Below, piece by piece: positions 47,221 through 60,339 of a stretch of DNA of 64,000 bases. The translations under genes were made by a program, and so were the position numbers. The DNA is from Nonlabens ulvanivorans. Its GTDB lineage: Bacteria; Bacteroidota; Bacteroidia; Flavobacteriales; Flavobacteriaceae. Position 1 is the stretch's first letter. Each line of letters starts with the position of its first letter. The stretch is from the NCBI RefSeq assembly GCF_000755285.1, contig NZ_BBMK01000010.1, forward strand, positions 17,054 through 81,053. Direction: 5' to 3'. Under the pieces are notes generated by a model. That model saw only the letters and a program-made list of their open reading frames with translations. It was not told the origin of the DNA and ran no database searches.

Positions 47221-48159
47221 TTACATCAAGCCACGGCCAGATTTATTAAGGATACCTTCTGTTTCATATTCTTTTGACAGGTTATCCAGGATACCATTGA
47301 TAAAAAAGCTGCTTTTAGGAGTAGAATAATCCTTTGATATTTCTAAATATTCATTAAGGCTTACTTTAACTGGGATGCTATTAAATTTAAGAAACTCACA
47401 TTGCGCCATCATAATTAATACTAAATCAATTTGTGCAATACGGTCTTGTTCCCAGTTTGGTGTTTTTCCCTCAATACGTTCTAGAAACTCTTCTCTGTTA
47501 AATAATGTTTTTCTAAAAAGATCCATTGTGAACTTTACGTCATCCTCATCTTTAATAAGCTCTGGTAATTTAATTTCTTTCCCAGGTTTCACCTTGCGCA
47601 AGAACATTATTATAGCAGAGTTTACTAATGGATAATCGTCTGTCCATGTGATATTTTCATCTTCTAAAAAATCAAGAATTTCATCATTAGGAGCGATAAT
47701 GTCTGTATATATTTGAGTTAAGAACTTAAGATCTGCCTTTAACGACTGATCTGGTTCACTCATATAAATAACGTATGTTTTACTGGTTGTAATCTGATTA
47801 TACAGATTTTCTACATATCTAACATTAAGATGCCATGGTTTTAGATTGCGCTGTTTAAGAGCATCTACAAGTACCTGACTTTCTCGCAGTTTAGTCAGTA
47901 TTTTATTATCTATAAAATTACGAGTCGGATTAAGGTCAGAATCTGTTGCTAGGTGACGTTGCTGTCCTTTTATAACTTTATCCTCTGCTAGTTTGTGTAT
48001 TTCTACTAGTAATTGTGTCATATACAAAAACAGAGAATATGTTTTTGTCATACTTTGATTTAAAAAAGTTTCAAATTCTTTAATCTCTGCATTCTCTTGC
48101 TTTTGAAAGGCAAAAATGGCTTGCATCACTTTGATACGTAGTTGTCGACGGGTAAGCAT
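47221..48159 (-). CDS. nusB: Transcription antitermination factor NusB
   Basis: 312 residues, long because Bacteroidota NusB carries an N-terminal extension; the all-helical NusB domain lies in the C-terminal half (QDRIAQIDLVLIMMAQCEFL, KVSLNEYLEISKDYSTPKSS, FINGILDNLSKE). The start MLTRRQLRIKVMQAIFAFQ is family-typical. With NusE/S10, it binds boxA RNA to allow rRNA transcription. It heads a minus-strand unit with the DUF1573 gene and yajC. Confidence 0.92.
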   Translation of the reverse strand: MLTRRQLRIKVMQAIFAFQKQENAEIKEFETFLNQSMTKTYSLFLYMTQLLVEIHKLAEDKVIKGQQRHLATDSDLNPTRNFIDNKILTKLRESQVLVDALKQRNLKPWHLNVRYVENLYNQITTSKTYVIYMSEPDQSLKADLKFLTQIYTDIIAPNDEILDFLEDENITWTDDYPLVNSAIIMFLRKVKPGKEIKLPELIKDEDDVKFTMDLFRKTLFNREEFLERIEGKTPNWEQDRIAQIDLVLIMMAQCEFLKFNSIPVKVSLNEYLEISKDYSTPKSSFFINGILDNLSKEYETEGILNKSGRGLM

Positions 48160-48179
48160 AAGAACGTTTTTTAAGTATA

Positions 48180-48195
48180 CGCTTTCGCGGAAGCG
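48180..48195. repeat. Iterated 16-bp palindrome, copy 12 (15/16)
   Basis: CGCTTTCGCGGAAGCG in the 104-bp space upstream of nusB, in the likely promoter area. Confidence 0.8.
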
Positions 48196-48263
48196 TTATT
48201 TAAATATTAATAAGGTCCAAAGAACCATAATTGAAAGGACAAAGTTACTACTTTACTAGCAAC

Positions 48264-49364
48264 TTACCCACGATTTTCCTGACGACGAGCATCGATACGA
48301 GCTTGTGCGATTTGCAATGCTGCAGTATGAGTAGTCACACCATTTTGTTGCGCTTTGTTCAAAATCTCGATTGTCGTAGTATAGATATTTTCTGTTTTAC
48401 GCATGATTTCAGAACGGTCATAACCTTCTAACTCTGCATAAACATTAATAATCCCACCTGCATTGATTAAGAAATCTGGCGCATAAACAATACCGCGTTG
48501 TTGCAGTAACATACCATGTTTTCCTTCATCAGCTAATTGATTATTTGCTGCACCGGCAACAATTTCAGCTTGTAATTTTTGAATTGTATTATCATTTATC
48601 GTTGCTCCCAATGCACAAGGCGCATAGATATCCATCTTTTCGGCATGTAAATCAGCACCTGTATAGATTTTTGCTCCATACTTTCCACTTACTTCCTCTA
48701 GACGTTCTTGATTGATGTCTGCAATATGGACTTGGGCACCTTCTTGTGTAAGATATTCTACAAGAGTTTCTCCTACGTTCCCTATTCCTTCTACATAAAC
48801 GACTTTATCTTCTAGGACATCGCTTCCATATTTAAACTTTGCAGCAGCTTTCATTCCCATAAACACACCATATGCAGTGATAGGAGATGGATTACCTGCT
48901 CCACCTTTTTCTTGAGAAATACCAGTTACATAAGGTGTTACCTCACGTACCGTATCCATATCACCTGTAGTCATCCCAACATCTTCTGCAGTGATATACT
49001 TACCACTTAAAGAATGTACAAATTCTCCAAAACGACGCATCATCTCTGGAGTTTTTTGTGTTTTGGCATCACCTATAATAACGGCTTTTCCTCCACCTAG
49101 ATTTAATCCAGTAATAGCACTTTTAAATGTCATCCCACGAGAAAGACGTAAAGCATCATTTAAGGCTGCCCATTCATTATCATATTGCCACATACGTGTT
49201 CCACCTAATGCTGGCCCAAGAACAGTATTGTGTATTCCTATGATGGCTTTTAAACCTGTATCTTTGTCATTACAGAAAACGACTTGTTCGTGATCGTCAA
49301 AAGACAGCTGTCCGAAAACAGGATCTTGGTTAATTATCTTTTCCAATGTGGTATGTTGAGACAT
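48264..49364 (-). CDS. Glu/Leu/Phe/Val dehydrogenase (leucine dehydrogenase-like)
   Basis: 366 residues. Oxidatively deaminates a branched-chain or aromatic amino acid with NAD. The substrate loop GTRMWQYDNEWAALNDALRL with the family TFKSAITGLNLGGGKAVIIG contains the conserved Gly-rich Lys motif; the Rossmann part has VYVEGIGNVGETLVEYL and the later APCALGATIN and GAANNQLAD. The length matches leucine rather than glutamate dehydrogenases. Cytosolic; separate transcription unit. Confidence 0.9.
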   Translation of the reverse strand: MSQHTTLEKIINQDPVFGQLSFDDHEQVVFCNDKDTGLKAIIGIHNTVLGPALGGTRMWQYDNEWAALNDALRLSRGMTFKSAITGLNLGGGKAVIIGDAKTQKTPEMMRRFGEFVHSLSGKYITAEDVGMTTGDMDTVREVTPYVTGISQEKGGAGNPSPITAYGVFMGMKAAAKFKYGSDVLEDKVVYVEGIGNVGETLVEYLTQEGAQVHIADINQERLEEVSGKYGAKIYTGADLHAEKMDIYAPCALGATINDNTIQKLQAEIVAGAANNQLADEGKHGMLLQQRGIVYAPDFLINAGGIINVYAELEGYDRSEIMRKTENIYTTTIEILNKAQQNGVTTHTAALQIAQARIDARRQENRG

Positions 49365-49504
49365 GAATGAGTTTTTATAGACTATTTAAAATACATTTAA
49401 AAAGCGTGCAAAAATAACTTCATTTTAGCAACTTAACAATAACACTGACCTAAATTCGCATTTAGAATTTATAAAGTAAATTCTTTGAAGGATTTTTACC
49501 TATT

Positions 49505-51261
49505 ATGAAGGAACTTAAAAAGCTCAATAAACTTTTTGCAAAATATAAGTGGCAACTACTAGGTGGATTCCTGGTCACCATAATTGCACGAGTACTCTCC
49601 ATCTTTTTACCTAAATACATAGGTAAAATCATCAATTTACTTAATGATTGGGGGGGTAATGGTGAAATCACAGATGAGTCATTTCTCAATGACCAATTGC
49701 TGTTGTACATTGGTATTATTCTAGGTACCACATTACTTTCTGCCGGACTTACTTTTGTGATGCGTCAATTAATTATAGTTGTATCTCGACATCTGGAGTA
49801 TGATCTTAAAAACATTATTTATAATCAGTATCAAAGATTATCACTAGGGTTCTATAAGCAAAATCGTACTGGTGATTTAATGAACCGTATTAGTGAAGAT
49901 GTTTCTAAGGTACGTATGTACATGGGACCAGCTTTAATGTATAGTGTAAATATGATTACATTATTTGCGGTAGTGATACCAGCAATGGTTTATACAGCTC
50001 CTACTCTAGCGATTTACACAATCATACCGCTACCTTTTCTATCAGTAGCGATTTATCTAGTAAGTCGTGAGATCCAGAAACGTTCAAAACTTGTTCAAGA
50101 ACAGTTATCTAGTTTAAATACGATTGCCCAAGAATCTTTTAGTGGTATATCTGTAATAAAAGCATACAATTTATCACAGCAAATGAATGAGCAATTCACT
50201 GTTGTAGCAAATGATAGTAAAGAAAAAACATAGACCTAGCTCGTATTCAAGCCCTATTTTTTCCATTAATGGTTTTATTAATAGGACTCAGTAATATTCT
50301 CGTATTATATATAGGAGGAAAGCAAGCAGCAGAAGGTATTATTGAAGTAGGTGTGATTCCAGAGTTTTTAATTTATGTCAATATGTTGACCTGGCCAGTA
50401 GCCGTTGTTGGTTGGGTGACTAACATGGTGCAACAAGCCGCAGCATCTCAAAAACGCATAAACGAGTTTCTAGACATCAATCCTGCAATTCAAAATCTAG
50501 TTGAAACAGACACACCTGTTACCGGTAACATCACCTTTGACCATGTAAATTTTGTTTATGAAGACACTAATATACATGCACTCAAAGACGTAAGCTTTAC
50601 TATTGAAGCTGGTAAAACACTAGCCATTTTAGGTAAAACAGGTAGTGGTAAATCTACCGTACTAGAATTAATAGGCAGATTATATGATGTTACTGATGGT
50701 ACTATTATAATAGACGGCTATCCTATTAAAGAACTTAATCTAGACATGTTGCGACAGGCTATAGGATATGTACCTCAAGATGCATTCTTATTCTCTGACA
50801 CGATAGGTAATAACATTGCATTCGGTAAAAAAGATGCTAGTAAGGATGAGATTATTGAAGCTGCAAAAAATGCAGTGGTACATAAAAATATTGTTGATTT
50901 CACTAAGGATTATGACACTGTACTAGGTGAACGCGGTATTACACTAAGTGGTGGACAAAAACAACGCGTTTCTATCGCACGTGCTATTATAAAGAAGCCT
51001 CAAATCTTATTATTTGACGATTGTTTAAGCGCCGTAGATACAGAAACAGAAGAGAAAATTCTGAATAATCTCAAAAAGGTGACTAAAAACACCACCACTA
51101 TTATTGTAAGTCATCGAGTAAGTAGTGCAAAAAATGCAGATCAAATAATCGTATTAGATGAAGGTCGTGTCGTTGAAAATGGTAACCACGACTCTTTAAT
51201 TAATAACAATGGCTACTATGCAGAATTGTATACAAATCAGATGATGGAAGACGATAGCTAG
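49505..51261 (+). CDS. ABC transporter, fused permease and ATPase, frameshifted
   Basis: About 586 residues in two frames, the normal size of a half-size exporter of the MsbA/LmrA type. The permease has six hydrophobic helices (AKYKWQLLGGFLVTIIARV, ALMYSVNMITLFAVVIPAMV). The ATPase has Walker A GKTGSGKST, the LSGGQKQR signature and Walker B ILLFDDCLSAVD, then SHR. The break is at A6 (50223-50228): with A7 the chain reads KEKNIDLARIQALFFPLMVL. A G7 run at 49650-49656 gives LNDWGGNGE, in frame. Substrate unknown. Confidence 0.88.
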
Positions 51262-51436
51262 ACATCTCATCGTTTATTCATTTTAATCTAGATCTATACT
51301 TTACTTCGCTAAGCAGCTTTAAACGACTATTTTAGACCCTACATTATCAGTGATTTACCACAATAAATCGATAATAGCTTTTCCATTTAACATTTTTTTA
51401 TATTTTTGGGCTTATTGACAACCTTGAAATAGCATA

Positions 51437-51820
51437 ATGAGCGATAGAGATTACAAAGATCAAGAAGATATTTTTTCAAAAGTAGTACGTGCAGGAAGAC
51501 GCACTTATTTCTTTGACGTGAGGTCAACTAAAGCAGATGATTATTATCTAACCATCACTGAGAGCAAAAAGTTCACTAATGATGATGGAAGCTTTCATTT
51601 TAAAAAACACAAAATATATCTTTATAAAGAAGATTTTGCAGAGTTTGAAAGTACGCTCGCAGAAATGACCCAATTCATCATTAAAGAAAAAGGTGATACT
51701 GTTATTTCAGATAGACATCAAGCAGATTATAATCCTGCAGACCACACTACTGAGAACGTAAAGACAGAACTTACAGAAACAGCACAAAGCTTTACAGATG
51801 TAAGCTTTGATGACATATAA
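51437..51820 (+). CDS. DUF3276 (PUR-alpha-like) protein
   Basis: 127 residues. The N-terminal VVRAGRRTYFFDVRSTKADDYYLTI is the PUR domain signature of the Bacteroidota DUF3276 family, related to the single-strand nucleic acid binding PUR-alpha fold; the C-terminal 40 residues are acidic and unordered. Cytosolic; function in this phylum is unproven. It follows the ABC transporter gene after 175 bp that contain no supported feature. Confidence 0.85.
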   Translation: MSDRDYKDQEDIFSKVVRAGRRTYFFDVRSTKADDYYLTITESKKFTNDDGSFHFKKHKIYLYKEDFAEFESTLAEMTQFIIKEKGDTVISDRHQADYNPADHTTENVKTELTETAQSFTDVSFDDI

Positions 51821-51841
51821 GTTACATCACAAAGATTTCTT

Positions 51842-51871
51842 AAAGCCTTTCATTTAGAAAGGCTTTTTTTA
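51842..51871 (+). terminator. Terminator hairpin
   Basis: AAAGCCTTTC ATTT AGAAAGGCTTT with a T tail, after the DUF3276 gene. Confidence 0.85.
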
Positions 51872-51894
51872 TTTTTAAACTTTAACAACCTACT

Positions 51895-54408
51895 ATGTAT
51901 AAAGCAATACTGATAGTGGCGTGTCTCGCTTTCGCGAAAGCGGTAACAGCACAAACACTAGTCGATCCTACATTAACCTATTATTTACCAAATCCATCAA
52001 CCACGTACAATAGTGAGATTTCTACACCACAAGAAATCCTAGGATATGTACCAGGAAAATGGCATGTAACACACGATAAACTTGCAGAATATATGCGTGT
52101 GCTAGCAAACGAGTCTGACCGCATTACACTTGAGAATCGCGGTACGACTTATGAAGGCAGGCCATTGTTATTACTAACGATCACATCTCCTCAAAATCAT
52201 ACAAATATTGATCAAATCCAGTCAGATCATATTGCCCTATCTAATGGCAGTAATGCATTAACTGCAAATATGCCTATCGTCGTTTATCAAGGATTTTCTA
52301 TACATGGTAATGAGCCTAGTGGATCTAATGCAGCCTTGCTACTTGCCTATCATCTCGCTGCTGCACAAGGCGAAGAGATTGAAAATCTTCTTAATAACAC
52401 AGTGATCTTATTTGATCCTAGTTTAATCCAGATGGATTACAACGATTTGCCGGTTGGGTAAATCAACATAAAAGTGATAACGTTAATCCAGACTCATATG
52501 ATCGTGAGTATAGCGAGGCATGGCCTGGTGGACGTACTAATCACTATTGGTTTGATATGAATAGAGACTGGTTGCCAGTACAATTACCAGAATCTCAGGC
52601 ACGCATCGAGACTTTTCATAACTGGATGCCTAATATTCTAACAGATCATCACGAGATGGGTACTAATGCAACCTTCTTTTTCCAGCCTGGTATACCATCT
52701 AGAACACATCCCTTAACGCCAGCAATGAATCAACAGCTGACTCGTGAAATAGGAAATTTTCATGCGACCGAATTAAATAAAATCGGTTCGCTTTATTATA
52801 CCGAAGAAAGCTATGACGATTTCTATTATGGTAAAGGATCTACGTTTCCAGATGTAAATGGCTCCATTGGAATTCTTTTTGAGCAAGCTAGTTCTAGAGG
52901 ACATGCACAAAATTCTGAAAATGGAGTGTTGACGTTTCCATTTACGATACGCAACCAGTTTACGGCAGGAATTTCTACCCTAAAAGCCGCGGTAAGTATG
53001 CGTCAAGAAATCCTAGATTACCACAAAAAGTTCTATGCCGATGCTCGCAAAGAGGATAATAGTGGTGCCATCATCTTTGGTGACTATACTGATGCTAGTA
53101 GAACTGATGCACTTGCAGATATTTTAATGAGGCACAAAATAGAAGTTCGTTCTTTAAAAAATGATGTCACTAAAAACGGTAAAACTTATAAAAAGGACTA
53201 TGCTTACATCGTTCCAAAAAATCAAAAGAATTCTAGATTGATTAAAGCAATGTTTGAAAAGCGCACTACTTTTCAAGACAGTTTGTTCTATGATATCAGT
53301 GCGTGGACATTCCCACTAGCCTTTGATATGGATTATGATGAAAATGCTAGTTTGAGCGATGGCTCTACTTTTGACAGGTCTAAGAGACTAGATTCTCACT
53401 CTTCTACAACATCGGACTATGCTTATCTCATGCCGTGGAATGAGTATAAAACACCTATGATACTTAACCTATTGCTTTCTGAAGGAATTAGAGCAAAAGT
53501 AGCAATGGAAAATTTCTCTATTGAAGGCAAGGATTATGATTATGGTACTATTCTTATCCCAGTTCAGAATCAAAAATGGGATTCTGGGGGAATTTGCAGA
53601 CTATTTAGGTGATATATATTTACATCATGGAGTTGAATTTTATGGTGTTCAATCTGGACTTACTAAAGGTATCGATCTAGGTTCTCGACAGTTTAGAGCA
53701 TTAACCTTACCTAAAGTTGCCTTATTAATAGGCGATGGCGTTAATCCTTATGATGCTGGCGAGATCTGGCATTTACTAGACCAGCGTTATGACATGATGG
53801 TGACAAAAATTGATATCAACGACATTAATCGTAAAGATTTATCGCGTTACAACACCATTATCGTTCCGGCAACCTATGGTAGCCCAGAAAATGAAGTTGT
53901 GGATCAACTTAAAGAATGGACACGTGCTGGTGGAACTTTAATAGGTTATCGCAGTGCGTTAAGATGGATGAGCAGTTCTAAATTGTTACCGCTTACTTTT
54001 AAAAGCATCGATAATACAGCAAACAACATCACCTTTGAACAACGTTCTGATTTTTACGGAGCACAAAATATAGGTGGCGCCATATTTGAAACTCAACTAG
54101 ATCGTTCACATCCAATCGCATTTGGATTTAAAGATGATCAATTACCTATGTTTAGAAACACAAGACTATTTATTGAACCTCATTCAGACTCTTTTAGAAA
54201 CCCGATTCGTTATACAGATAACCCTTTAATGAGTGGTTATATCTCAGACCTCAATTTAGAAGCGTTGAAAAACACGGTTCCTTTTCAACACAATAATTAT
54301 GGGCGTGGTGATGTCATAGGCTTTACTGACAACACACAGTTCAGAGCATTTTGGTATGGAACAAATAAGTTGTTGATGAATGCTATTTTCTTTGCTGAGG
54401 AGATGTAG
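51895..54408 (+). CDS. M14 zinc carboxypeptidase with amidotransferase-like domain, two frameshifts
   Basis: About 838 residues in three frames. Signal peptide (KAILIVACLAFAKAVTAQ) then the M14 core: GFSIHGNEPSGSNAALLL with Zn His and Glu, then FDPSLNPDGLQRFAGW after restoring one A at 52425, and HHEMGTNATFFFQPG. The C-terminal quarter (GDGVNPYDAGEIWHLLDQRY, NTIIVPATYGSPENEVVDQL) is a class I glutamine amidotransferase-like fold. The second break is a G5 at 53586-53590 (G4 expected). Secreted or outer-membrane peptidase. The signal peptide contains an exact iterated palindrome. Confidence 0.88.
51927..51942. repeat. Iterated 16-bp palindrome, copy 13 (exact, in CDS)
   Basis: Exact copy in the signal peptide of the M14 gene, read as Leu-Ala-Phe-Ala-Lys-Ala-Val. 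Confidence 0.9.
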
Positions 54409-54469
54409 GTTTTATTTTATGTTTTAGATTTCTGGGCTTTTAGGATGCTGGGTTAATTAAAAATAAATA

Positions 54470-54949
54470 ATGTTAGACAATATTATACATGTATTAATAG
54501 CTATTTTGAATCTGGTTTGTTTTGGGTATTTAATTCATGTGATCGGTGGATTGATTAAATATAGAAAAAATGTATTTGAACATAGAAACAAAGCTCTTAG
54601 CATTATTATATTAGTTCTAACCATATTCCAAGTATCTAAAAAACAACAAGAAGAATTACAATCATTTAATGTAAAACCTCTAAATTCTAGTAACATAAAG
54701 ATATCTATTGAAGATAACTGGTTCAGTGATTTGAATGTCATAAGTTATAATTCAAAAAAGCATCAACCTCGCATAGCAACTTTATCTCATACCGGTCTTA
54801 TAATGGGAATTGACTATCAGGCTATTTCAATTAATTTCACAATAAATTCAAATCAAGAATATATAAAAGTACAATACTTCAAAAACTATAGAATCTATGG
54901 CAATACCATTTATAGAAGTTTAAAATCATCAACTATGCGTATTAAGTAG
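54470..54949 (+). CDS. Small membrane-anchored protein of unknown function
   Basis: 159 residues. An N-terminal hydrophobic helix (LIAILNLVCFGYLIHVIGGL), a short basic stretch, a second hydrophobic helix (ALSIIILVLTIFQV) and then a soluble domain of beta character (NIKISIEDNWFSDLNVISYN). No family recognised. It has a higher A+T content than the neighbouring genes. A terminator follows at once. Confidence 0.55.
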   Translation: MLDNIIHVLIAILNLVCFGYLIHVIGGLIKYRKNVFEHRNKALSIIILVLTIFQVSKKQQEELQSFNVKPLNSSNIKISIEDNWFSDLNVISYNSKKHQPRIATLSHTGLIMGIDYQAISINFTINSNQEYIKVQYFKNYRIYGNTIYRSLKSSTMRIK

Positions 54950-54956
54950 ATGAATT

Positions 54957-54989
54957 AAAAAAGCTCTAACCATAGTTAGAGCTTTCTTT
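54957..54989. terminator. Bidirectional terminator hairpin
   Basis: AAAAAAGCTCTAAC CATA GTTAGAGCTTT between the convergent membrane-protein and rtcB genes. Confidence 0.85.
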
Positions 54990-54996
54990 TCAAACA

Positions 54997-56526
<1,530 letters not shown>

Positions 56527-56601
56527 ATTTAATTATCTATCATTGCATGTAGACCCATTCAAAAACCTAATAGATACCTAATAATCAATATTTTAAAAAT
56601 C

Positions 56602-57633
56602 ATGGCTGTAAATAAAAATGCATTACTCAGGTATAAAACCATTGATAAATGTTTACAAAACACATATCGCACATGAACACTAGCAGATTTAGTAGCATAC
56701 TGTTCGCAAACTTTATATGATTATGAAGGGCGAGATGTTTCTGTAAGTACTAGAACAGTCCAGCTTGATATTCAAATGATGCGTAGTGACAAACTAGGTT
56801 ATAATGCGCCTATTGAGGTGTATGATCGTAAGTATTATAGATATAGTGATCCTAATTACACTATTACAGATATTCCGGTTACAGAAGCTGACATGTCTGT
56901 ATTAACAGAAACCATGGAAATGCTGCGTCAGTTCAAGGATTTTTCATTCTTTGATGAATTGAAAGTTATCATTAATAAACTTCAAGATAAAATTCACACT
57001 GAGAATAGTGAGAAACCATCCATCATCTATTTAGAAAAAAATGAGAATTTAAAAGGTCTGGATTACCTAGACGAATTATACCAGGCGATTTTAAAAGAAG
57101 TAGTCATTATTCTAACCTATCAATCATTTAAGGCCAGACAACCTCAACATATCACTTTTCATCCACAGTTCTTAAGAGAATATAATAACCGATGGTTTGT
57201 CATAGGACTAGTGCAAAATGAGGATGGTATTAAAACGCTAGCTCTAGACAGAATTATAGAAATAGATTATGATCTAAAAACCGACTATCAGTATGCTCAA
57301 ATCAACCCCCCCAAAGATTATTATAAAAATACGGTAGGCGTTACCGTTTTAGACCATCATCATACGGCTCATGTAGTCTTTAAGGTTAATAAGACAAATG
57401 CTCCTTATGTTGTCACTAAACCGTTTCACCATTCTCAAGAAATTATCTCTTTGCAGGAAGACGGTAGTATGACTTTTCAAATATTTGTAAATTTAAACTT
57501 TGAATTAGAGCGATTAATTCTAGGTTTCGGCGAGTCGATAGAAGTCCTTAAACCAAGAAACTTACGTCAAAGAATAAAAAGGAAAACCGCACTTGCCGCT
57601 AGAATTTATCAAAAGAAAAGCAGGAATGAGTAA
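56602..57633 (+). CDS. WYL-domain transcriptional regulator with an in-frame TGA
   Basis: From ATG at 56602, MAVNKNALLRYKTIDKCLQN is the expected N-terminus of the rtcB-linked WYL regulators, but TGA at 56674-56676 stands where Trp (TGG) is normal (QNTYRxWTLADLVAYC). The rest (SVSTRTVQLDIQMMRSDKLG, the wHTH) is intact, so this is a nonsense change or an error, not a frameshift. The WYL domain has NEYNNRWFVIGL-like EYNNRWFVIGLVQ and a WCX tail. It probably senses RNA or nucleotide ligands and controls rtcB. A C7 run (57306-57312) gives INPPKDY. Confidence 0.8.
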
Positions 57634-57799
57634 ATTCTTTTATTTGATAAAACATCTTAAACAAAGACTCATTGACATTATTTTACACATATCTCACCCA
57701 CTAATCTTAAATCTCAGACAACCATTTCAAAAATGTTTCGTCTATATACAAAACGAGCCGTAAATTCGTTTGTAGGTGAACCACCAAACTAACTCTTCT

Positions 57800-60269
57800 A
57801 TGAAAAATGTTCTATGTACCGTAATGCTTTTATGTTTTGCTTTCGCGCAAGCGCAATTATCTGGTACTTTATATGACGATCAAAAAGAACCTATCGCCTT
57901 TGCTTCTATATACGTTGAAGGTACTTACATAGGAACAACGACTAATAATAGTGGTCAATACACACTTACATTTCCAGAAAACGGAACCTATAATGTCGTT
58001 TTTAAATCGCTAGGTTATAAAACACAAGTAGTAGAAATAGTGCTTAACGGTGCTGCGGTTACTAAAGATATTACGCTTACCGAAGAGTTGACCACACTAG
58101 ATGCCGTAGTCATTACTAATGGTGAGGATCCTGCTTACCGCATCATACGTGAAGCGATTAACAATAGAGAAGCTAACCGTAAGAAATTCTCGAGCTATAC
58201 GGCAGATTTTTACTCGCGTGGTTTCTGGTATATGGATGATGTCCCAGAGAAATTTCTAGGTGAAGAGATAGGTGACATAGATGGATCACTAGACTCTTTA
58301 ACGCGCAGCGGTATCGTTTACCTGTCTGAAACCGTGAGCGAAATCGCTTATGACGCACCAGATAATTTTAAAGAACGCATCGTGGCCAGTAAAGTCAGTG
58401 GTGATGATAATGGCTTTTCTGTAAACAGTGCCGAGAGCGCCAACTTTGACTTCTATAACAATAATATCGATTTAAATAATCGTATCGTATCGCCTATCGC
58501 AGACTATGCACTAGGATACTATGAGTACAAATTGCTAGGTACCTTTTATGACGATAATAATTTTTTAATCAATAAAATACAGGTGAGCTCTCGTAGACCT
58601 AAGGATAATACCTTTAACGGTACGATTTATATTGTAGAGGATGTGTGGACCATTTATGGTCTAGAGTTGACCACACGTGGCGAGAACATCAACGTACCTA
58701 TCATTGAAGAATTGGTCTTTAATCAATCTTTTACCTATGAAAAGGCAAGTGGTGACTGGATTAAAAGATCGCAGTCTATCGATTTTCAATTTGCCTTTTT
58801 TGGCTTTAAAGGTTACGGTCGTTTTATAGCAAACTATACCAACTATGACTTTAAACCACAATTTGATAAAAAGTATTTTGGCCCAGAAGTTTTGAGCTTT
58901 GCAGATGGTGCTAACAAAAAGGACAGCACCTACTGGAATGCAAAACGTCCTACACCACTTACCGTTGCAGAAACAGATGAATACATTAAGAAAGACAGCA
59001 TATCTGCCGTGCGCAACGACCCAAAATATAAAGATAGTGTTGATGCCGTAAATAATAAACTAGACCTGCTGGAAGTACTGACCGGTTATACTTATCGCAA
59101 TTCAAATAACCGCAGTTCGATAGGTTATAAAGGTGTCACAGACTTTAAAGGTTTTAATACGGTGCAAGGTTATGTACTAGGTACCGGACTTTTTATTCAA
59201 AAGGTTATGATGAGGATTATAACAAATACCTATATGCCAGTGTAGATGCAGACTACGGATTCTCTGATGATCGCGTGCGTTACAACGCATCCATCTATTA
59301 TCGATTTAATAGAACAAACAGGCGTAGCTGCGACTTTCTGGTGGTACCGCTGTACAGCAAATCAATAACAGCAATCCTATATCGACTATGGAAAACACGT
59401 TGTCCAGCTTACTGTTTGAACGCAATTTTGCCAAATTCTATGAAGTTGATTATGCCAGAGCTAGCTATAGTGAGGAACTCATCAATGGACTATTTGCAAA
59501 CGCTTATGTAGGTTATGAAAGGCGCCAGCCGCTTAACAACACCACTGACCAGGTTTTCTTCTCACAATCAGACGTAGACTATACAAGCAATAATCCATTA
59601 CAGCTGGACAACAGCAGACTTGCCTTAATCGATGAGCACGAGATGGTAAAAGTAGGCCTAGGACTGACCATACGACCTGGACAGAAATTCCAGAGCTATC
59701 CAGATCAGAAGTATAACATCAATAACGAAAAATACCCAACCATTACTCTTAACTATGAAGGTGCTCTCGCGTCTGACAATAGTAATTATGACTATCACCA
59801 GTTTAGGGCAAGCCTTTATCAATCCTTTGACATGGGTAATGTAGGACGCAGCAGTTACTGGGTAAACGGTGGCACTTTTATTAATGGCGATGGCATCTCA
59901 TTTTTAGACTACCAGCACTTTAATGGGAATAGATTGCGCTATAAATTACAAGCCTTAAACCCTTATGGTTTTGGTCTGTTAAACTACTATGATTACAGTA
60001 CAAACAACGACTATGCACAGGTACACTTACAACACGATTTTAAAGGCTTTATACTAGGTAAAATTCCAGGATTAAATAAACTTAACTATGACCTTATCTT
60101 AAGTGGTAAAGCGCTGTTTACAGAGCGTAAACCCTATTTTGAGGCCAGTGCCGGAATCGATAATATAGGATTCGGTAAGTTCAGACCTTTCCGTGTGGAC
60201 TATGTACACAGCATCACCAGCGGCCGCAGTTATGGCGCTTTTGTGGTCGGTATTAACTTTGGCCTCTAA
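57800..60269 (+). CDS. DUF5686-type outer-membrane protein, two frameshifts
   Basis: About 823 residues in three frames from ATG at 57800. Signal peptide (VLCTVMLLCFAFAQAQ), carboxypeptidase-like domain (about 20-110: GTLYDDQKEPIAFASIYVEG), then the DUF5686 region (EDPAYRIIREAINNREANRK) and a C-terminal barrel ending SYGAFVVGINFGL. Breaks: near 59199-59204, where one G or A is missing (QKGYDEDYNKYLYASVDADY restored), and near 59330. Members are outer-membrane proteins in Bacteroidota of unknown function. The signal contains a near-copy of the palindrome. Confidence 0.85.
57838..57853. repeat. Degenerate copy of the iterated palindrome (14/16, in CDS)
   Basis: TGCTTTCGCGCAAGCG in the signal peptide of the DUF5686-type protein, read as Ala-Phe-Ala-Gln-Ala. 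Confidence 0.55.
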
Positions 60270-60339
60270 AACAAGACACACATACCGCTTGCGCGAAAAG
60301 TTAGACGCTAACACCTTGTGGTAATAATTAACTTCTAAG

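Noticed and set aside
56776..57633. WYL regulator starting at the internal ATG
   Set aside because: This start would drop the DNA-binding domain, while the sequence upstream of it clearly encodes that domain with one stop codon.
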